Below, in pieces: positions 61,438 through 64,000 of a DNA stretch of 64,000 bases. This stretch comes from Streptomyces coelicoflavus (GTDB lineage: Bacteria > Actinomycetota > Actinomycetes > Streptomycetales > Streptomycetaceae): contig NZ_BEWB01000010.1 in the NCBI RefSeq assembly GCF_003112555.1, positions 124,001 to 188,000 on the forward strand, given 5' to 3'. Within the stretch, counting starts at the first letter, position 1, and every line of letters starts with the position of its first letter. The notes under the pieces were generated by a model. That model did not search any database and was not told the origin of the DNA. It saw only the letters and a list, made by a program, of their open reading frames with translations. The translations under genes were made by a program, and so were the position numbers.

Positions 61438-62130
61438 TCAGCCCGCCCGTGCCGCCTCCACGAGGGCTTTCATGATGCGGTCGTCGTCGCCCATCTCGGG
61501 GTGCCACTGGACGCCGAGGACCCAGCCGGGGGCGGCCGGCAGTTCCAGTGCCTCCACGGTGCCGTCCGCGGCGTGGGCCGAGGCGACCAGGCCCGTGCCG
61601 AGCCGGTCCACCGACTGGTGGTGGTACGTCGGGACGAACGTCTCCTCCGGCACCACACCCGCGTACAGCGTCCCCGGCACCGGCTTGACCGGGTGGCCGC
61701 CGAACACGCCCACCGCCTCGGCGTGCCCCTCGATGTGCTGGACCAGGGTGCCGCCCAGGGCGACGTTGAGCAGCTGCATGCCCCGGCAGACGCCCAGCAG
61801 CGGGACACGCGCGGCCAGCGCCGCCTCGATGAGCGCCAGCTCCCAGGTGTCCCTGGCCCGGGCGGGAGGGCCGGTGCGCGGGTCGGGCTCGGCGCCGTAA
61901 CGGACCGGCTCCACGTCCGGGCCGCCCGCGATCACCAGCCCGTCGACGCGGGCCACGGCCGCCGCGGCGTGCTCGGGCTCGTCCGGCGGGAGCATCGCGG
62001 CCAGACCGCCCGCCCGCCGCACCAGCCGCGGATACCCGGCGGGCAACAGCACCGCCTCCAGCTCCCACACGCCCCAGCGCGCCCCGGACTCCAGATACGT
62101 GCTGACACCGATCAGCGGCCTGTCCGCCAT
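61438..62130 (-). CDS. Class I glutamine amidotransferase-like gamma-glutamyl hydrolase (PuuD-like)
   Basis: The 230-residue protein belongs to peptidase C26: nucleophile C115 in 'LLGVCRGMQLLNVALGG', and the His/Glu pair in 'VLGVQWHPEMG'. 'RPLIGVSTYLESGARWGVWE' is the typical start. Such enzymes hydrolyse gamma-glutamyl-GABA or related gamma-glutamyl amides. It neighbours a FadR-type regulator and a glutamine-synthetase-like ligase, so a gamma-glutamylated amine pathway is likely. The ATG at 62130 has GGAGGG upstream; the longer reading is rejected. Confidence 0.9.
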   Translation of the reverse strand: MADRPLIGVSTYLESGARWGVWELEAVLLPAGYPRLVRRAGGLAAMLPPDEPEHAAAAVARVDGLVIAGGPDVEPVRYGAEPDPRTGPPARARDTWELALIEAALAARVPLLGVCRGMQLLNVALGGTLVQHIEGHAEAVGVFGGHPVKPVPGTLYAGVVPEETFVPTYHHQSVDRLGTGLVASAHAADGTVEALELPAAPGWVLGVQWHPEMGDDDRIMKALVEAARAG

Positions 62131-62221
62131 CCACCCTCCAGAAGATCGGACCAGGTAAAGGGCTGCTTCCACACCTTTGCCGTCCACACCTTTGCCGCAG
62201 CGCGCCGCCACGGCAAGGCGT

Positions 62222-62965
62222 TCACGTCAGAAACCCGCGCAGCAGCGCCGCCGTCCCCGCGCAGTGCTCCCGGGCGATCTCCCGCGCCCCGTCCGCGTCC
62301 CCGTCCAGCACCGCCTCCACCAGCGCCGCGTGCTGACGCTGGGAGTGCTCCAGGTTGCGCACCAGCAGCGGGATGCAGTCCAGCAGGTCGTTGAGGGTGG
62401 CCCGGACCGCCGCGTACTGCGCCGCCAGCGCCGGTGAGCCGCACAGCTCCGCGAGGGTGAGGTGCAGCATCGTGTCCAGCCGCCGGTACTGCGCCAGCGG
62501 CGCGTCGCGCGTACCCGCCAGCGCCTCCCGCAGCCGCGCCGCCCCCGCGTCCGGCAGCCCGTGCGCCGCGCACAGCCCGGCCGCCCCCGGCTCCAGCACC
62601 TCCCGGAACCGCAGCACGTCCTCGATGTCGACCCCGGCCACCCGGCGCCGCAGCTCGTCCTCGCCGCCCGCGTCGGCGCGCGGCAGCACGAACGTCCCGC
62701 CGTACCGGCCGCGCCGCGCCTCCACCAGCCCCTGGTCCTGGAGCACCCGCAGCACCTCGCGCAGCGTCACCCGGCTGATCCCCAGCCGCTCCGCCAGCTC
62801 CCGCTCGGCCGGCAGCCGCTCGCCCGCCGCGACCAGGCCCAGCCTGACGACCTGGAGGATCTGCTCCAGCGCCTCCTCGAAGCCGTTGCCGGTCCGCACC
62901 GGGCGCAGCACCGGCGCCAGCCGGTCCGTCACGCTCCCGGCACGTCCGGCGGATTCCTCCCGCAC
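62222..62965 (-). CDS. GntR-family (FadR subfamily) regulator
   Basis: The 247-residue protein has a winged helix ('ALEQILQVVRLGLVAAGERL', 'PAERELAERLGISRVTLREV') and an FCD effector domain ('VDIEDVLRFREVLEPGAAGL', 'LDTMLHLTLAELCGSPALAA', 'RQHAALVEAVLDGD'), with conserved Asp/His metal ligands. It is divergent from the ligase gene and probably controls it and the hydrolase. The GTG at 62965 follows AAGGGGG; GTG 62932 is an alternative. Confidence 0.88.
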   Translation of the reverse strand: MREESAGRAGSVTDRLAPVLRPVRTGNGFEEALEQILQVVRLGLVAAGERLPAERELAERLGISRVTLREVLRVLQDQGLVEARRGRYGGTFVLPRADAGGEDELRRRVAGVDIEDVLRFREVLEPGAAGLCAAHGLPDAGAARLREALAGTRDAPLAQYRRLDTMLHLTLAELCGSPALAAQYAAVRATLNDLLDCIPLLVRNLEHSQRQHAALVEAVLDGDADGAREIAREHCAGTAALLRGFLT

Positions 62966-62989
62966 GCGGCCGCGCCCCCTTCCCAACCA

Positions 62990-63009
62990 AAGGTTCCCGG
63001 CAATACCTT
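62990..63009. promoter_or_regulatory. Candidate FadR/GntR operator in the divergent region
   Basis: AAGGT-N10-ACCTT inverted repeat (62990-62994 and 63005-63009) lies between the regulator and ligase starts, overlapping a TACCTT -10-like hexamer. Confidence 0.45.
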
Positions 63010-63039
63010 ATGGCTCCCGGCCAGAAGGAGGCTCTCCCC

Positions 63040-64000
63040 GTGGCAGACCGCACACCCCCGCTCGGGGTCGAGGAACTGCACGCCCTCGTCGCCGCCGGTG
63101 ACATCGACACCGTCGTCCTCGCCTTCCCCGACATGCAGGGCCGCCTCCAGGGCAAGCGGTTCGCCGCCCGCTTCTTCCTCGACGAGGTCCTGGCCCACGG
63201 CACCGAGGGCTGCAACTACCTCCTCGCCGTCGACGCCGACATGAACACCGTCGACGGCTACGCCATGTCCTCCTGGGACCGCGGCTACGGCGACTTCGCC
63301 CTGCACGCCGACATGGCCACCCTGCGCCGGCTGCCCTGGAACGAGGGCACCGCGATGGCCGTCGCCGACCTCGCCTGGGAGGACGGCTCCCCGGTGCTCG
63401 CCGCGCCCCGCCAGATCCTGCGCCGCCAGCTGGAACGGCTCGCCGGACACGGGTACACCGCGCAGGCCGGCACCGAGCTGGAGTTCATCGTCTTCCGGGA
63501 CACCTACGAACACGCCTGGGACGCGAACTACCGCGGCCTGACCCCGGCCAACCAGTACAACGTCGACTACTCCGTCCTCGGCACCGGCCGCGTCGAACCC
63601 CTGCTGCGCCGCATCCGCAACGAGATGGCCAGCGCCGGACTCACCGTCGAGTCCGCCAAGGGCGAGTGCAACCCCGGCCAGCACGAGATCGCCTTCCGCT
63701 ACGACGAGGCCCTGGTCACCTGCGACCAGCACGCCGTCTACAAGACCGGCGCCAAGGAGATCGCCGCCCAGGAGGGCATGTCCCTCACCTTCATGGCCAA
63801 GTACAACGAGCGGGAGGGCAACTCCTGCCACATCCACCTCTCGCTCGCCCGCAAGACCGGCGAAAGCGTCATGGCGGGCGGGCACAAGGGCGGCATGTCC
63901 AAGGTCATGCGGCACTTCCTCGCCGGACAGCTCGTGGCGCTGCGCGAGTTCTCCCTCCTCTACGCCCCGCACATCAACTCCTACAAGCGCTTCCAGCCCG
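63040..64000 (+). CDS. glnA4: Glutamine-synthetase-like gamma-glutamyl-amine ligase (GlnA4-type), 3' end cut
   Basis: 320 residues are visible of a likely 450-470. 'VVLAFPDMQGRLQGKRFAAR', 'TELEFIVFRDTYEHAWDANY', 'GECNPGQHEIAFRYDEAL' and 'NEREGNSCHIHLS' are glutamine synthetase-type Mg/ATP-binding motifs, but the sequence differs from true GlnA and fits the GlnA3/GlnA4 group. From recall, the S. coelicolor gene at this position (GlnA4) glutamylates ethanolamine. The GTG at 63040 has AAGGAGG at 63025-63031. The frame is open to the window edge. Confidence 0.85.
   Translation, partial: MADRTPPLGVEELHALVAAGDIDTVVLAFPDMQGRLQGKRFAARFFLDEVLAHGTEGCNYLLAVDADMNTVDGYAMSSWDRGYGDFALHADMATLRRLPWNEGTAMAVADLAWEDGSPVLAAPRQILRRQLERLAGHGYTAQAGTELEFIVFRDTYEHAWDANYRGLTPANQYNVDYSVLGTGRVEPLLRRIRNEMASAGLTVESAKGECNPGQHEIAFRYDEALVTCDQHAVYKTGAKEIAAQEGMSLTFMAKYNEREGNSCHIHLSLARKTGESVMAGGHKGGMSKVMRHFLAGQLVALREFSLLYAPHINSYKRFQP

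Overview
The window is very GC-rich, with GTG starts, G/C-heavy third codon positions and AGGAGG-type ribosome binding sites. It carries mycothiol synthesis, a Pup-proteasome system and a 'conservon', so it is a Streptomyces chromosome segment. From memory, the gene order matches S. coelicolor SCO1669 down to about SCO1613, read in reverse. Much of 3-45 kb is also an ancient actinobacterial block: mycobacteria keep the same helY-tatC-tatA-pafC-pafB-pafA / prcA-prcB-pup-dop-mpa / trmI-recB-like / metH / PAC2 / mshC / DUF3090 / phosphatase neighbourhood. No tRNA, rRNA, CRISPR array, IS element or prophage was found.

Layout. 0-3.3 kb: start of an aldo/keto reductase, an F420-type LLM oxidoreductase, a ferritin-like protein and a CorA channel. 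3.3-8 kb: an uncharacterised actinobacterial trio (histidine phosphatase, DUF3090, PI-kinase-like protein), then mycothiol ligase mshC, convergent with a ParJ-like PAC2 protein. 8.1-13.5 kb: the glycerol regulon on the minus strand (gylR, glpF, glpK, glpD), with matching palindromes upstream of gylR and glpF and a tandem 8-bp repeat array between them. 13.8-18.2 kb: cobalamin-dependent metH and a HAD phosphatase. 18.6-25.8 kb: an orphan solute-binding lipoprotein, an orphan NarL-type regulator, a RecB-family nuclease, an M50 protease, TrmI and a secreted protein.

25.8-42.2 kb: ferredoxin, ARC/Mpa ATPase, Dop, Pup, an endonuclease VII-like protein, PrcB, PrcA, a LacI/MFS pair, PafA, two FKBP isomerases, PafB, PafC, TatA and TatC. 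Dop deamidates Pup, PafA attaches it to substrates, ARC unfolds the conjugates into the PrcBA chamber, and Dop recycles Pup. PafBC is the DNA-damage transcription activator. Two repair-type genes in this window, the HelY-like helicase and the RecB-family nuclease, have promoters that fit the PafBC (RecA-NDp) consensus.

42.3-50 kb: helicase, then a five-gene conservon (sensor-like protein, roadblock, DUF742, GTPase, P450) with tight start/stop overlaps; the P450 lacks the EXXR arginine. 50-53.6 kb: RluA-type pseudouridine synthase, acetyltransferase, an iron-box-preceded siderophore-interacting protein and a stand-alone 5'-3' exonuclease. 53.7-57.6 kb: a glycine-betaine ABC importer whose permease is fused to two tandem substrate-binding domains. 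57.9-64 kb: XRE-cupin regulator, metal-receptor-like protein, TDT transporter with a divergent LysR regulator, and a gamma-glutamyl metabolism group (PuuD-like hydrolase, FadR-type regulator, glutamine-synthetase-like ligase cut by the window edge).

Starts were re-chosen wherever the longest frame lacked a ribosome binding site. Names are from motif recognition and recall, with no database search.
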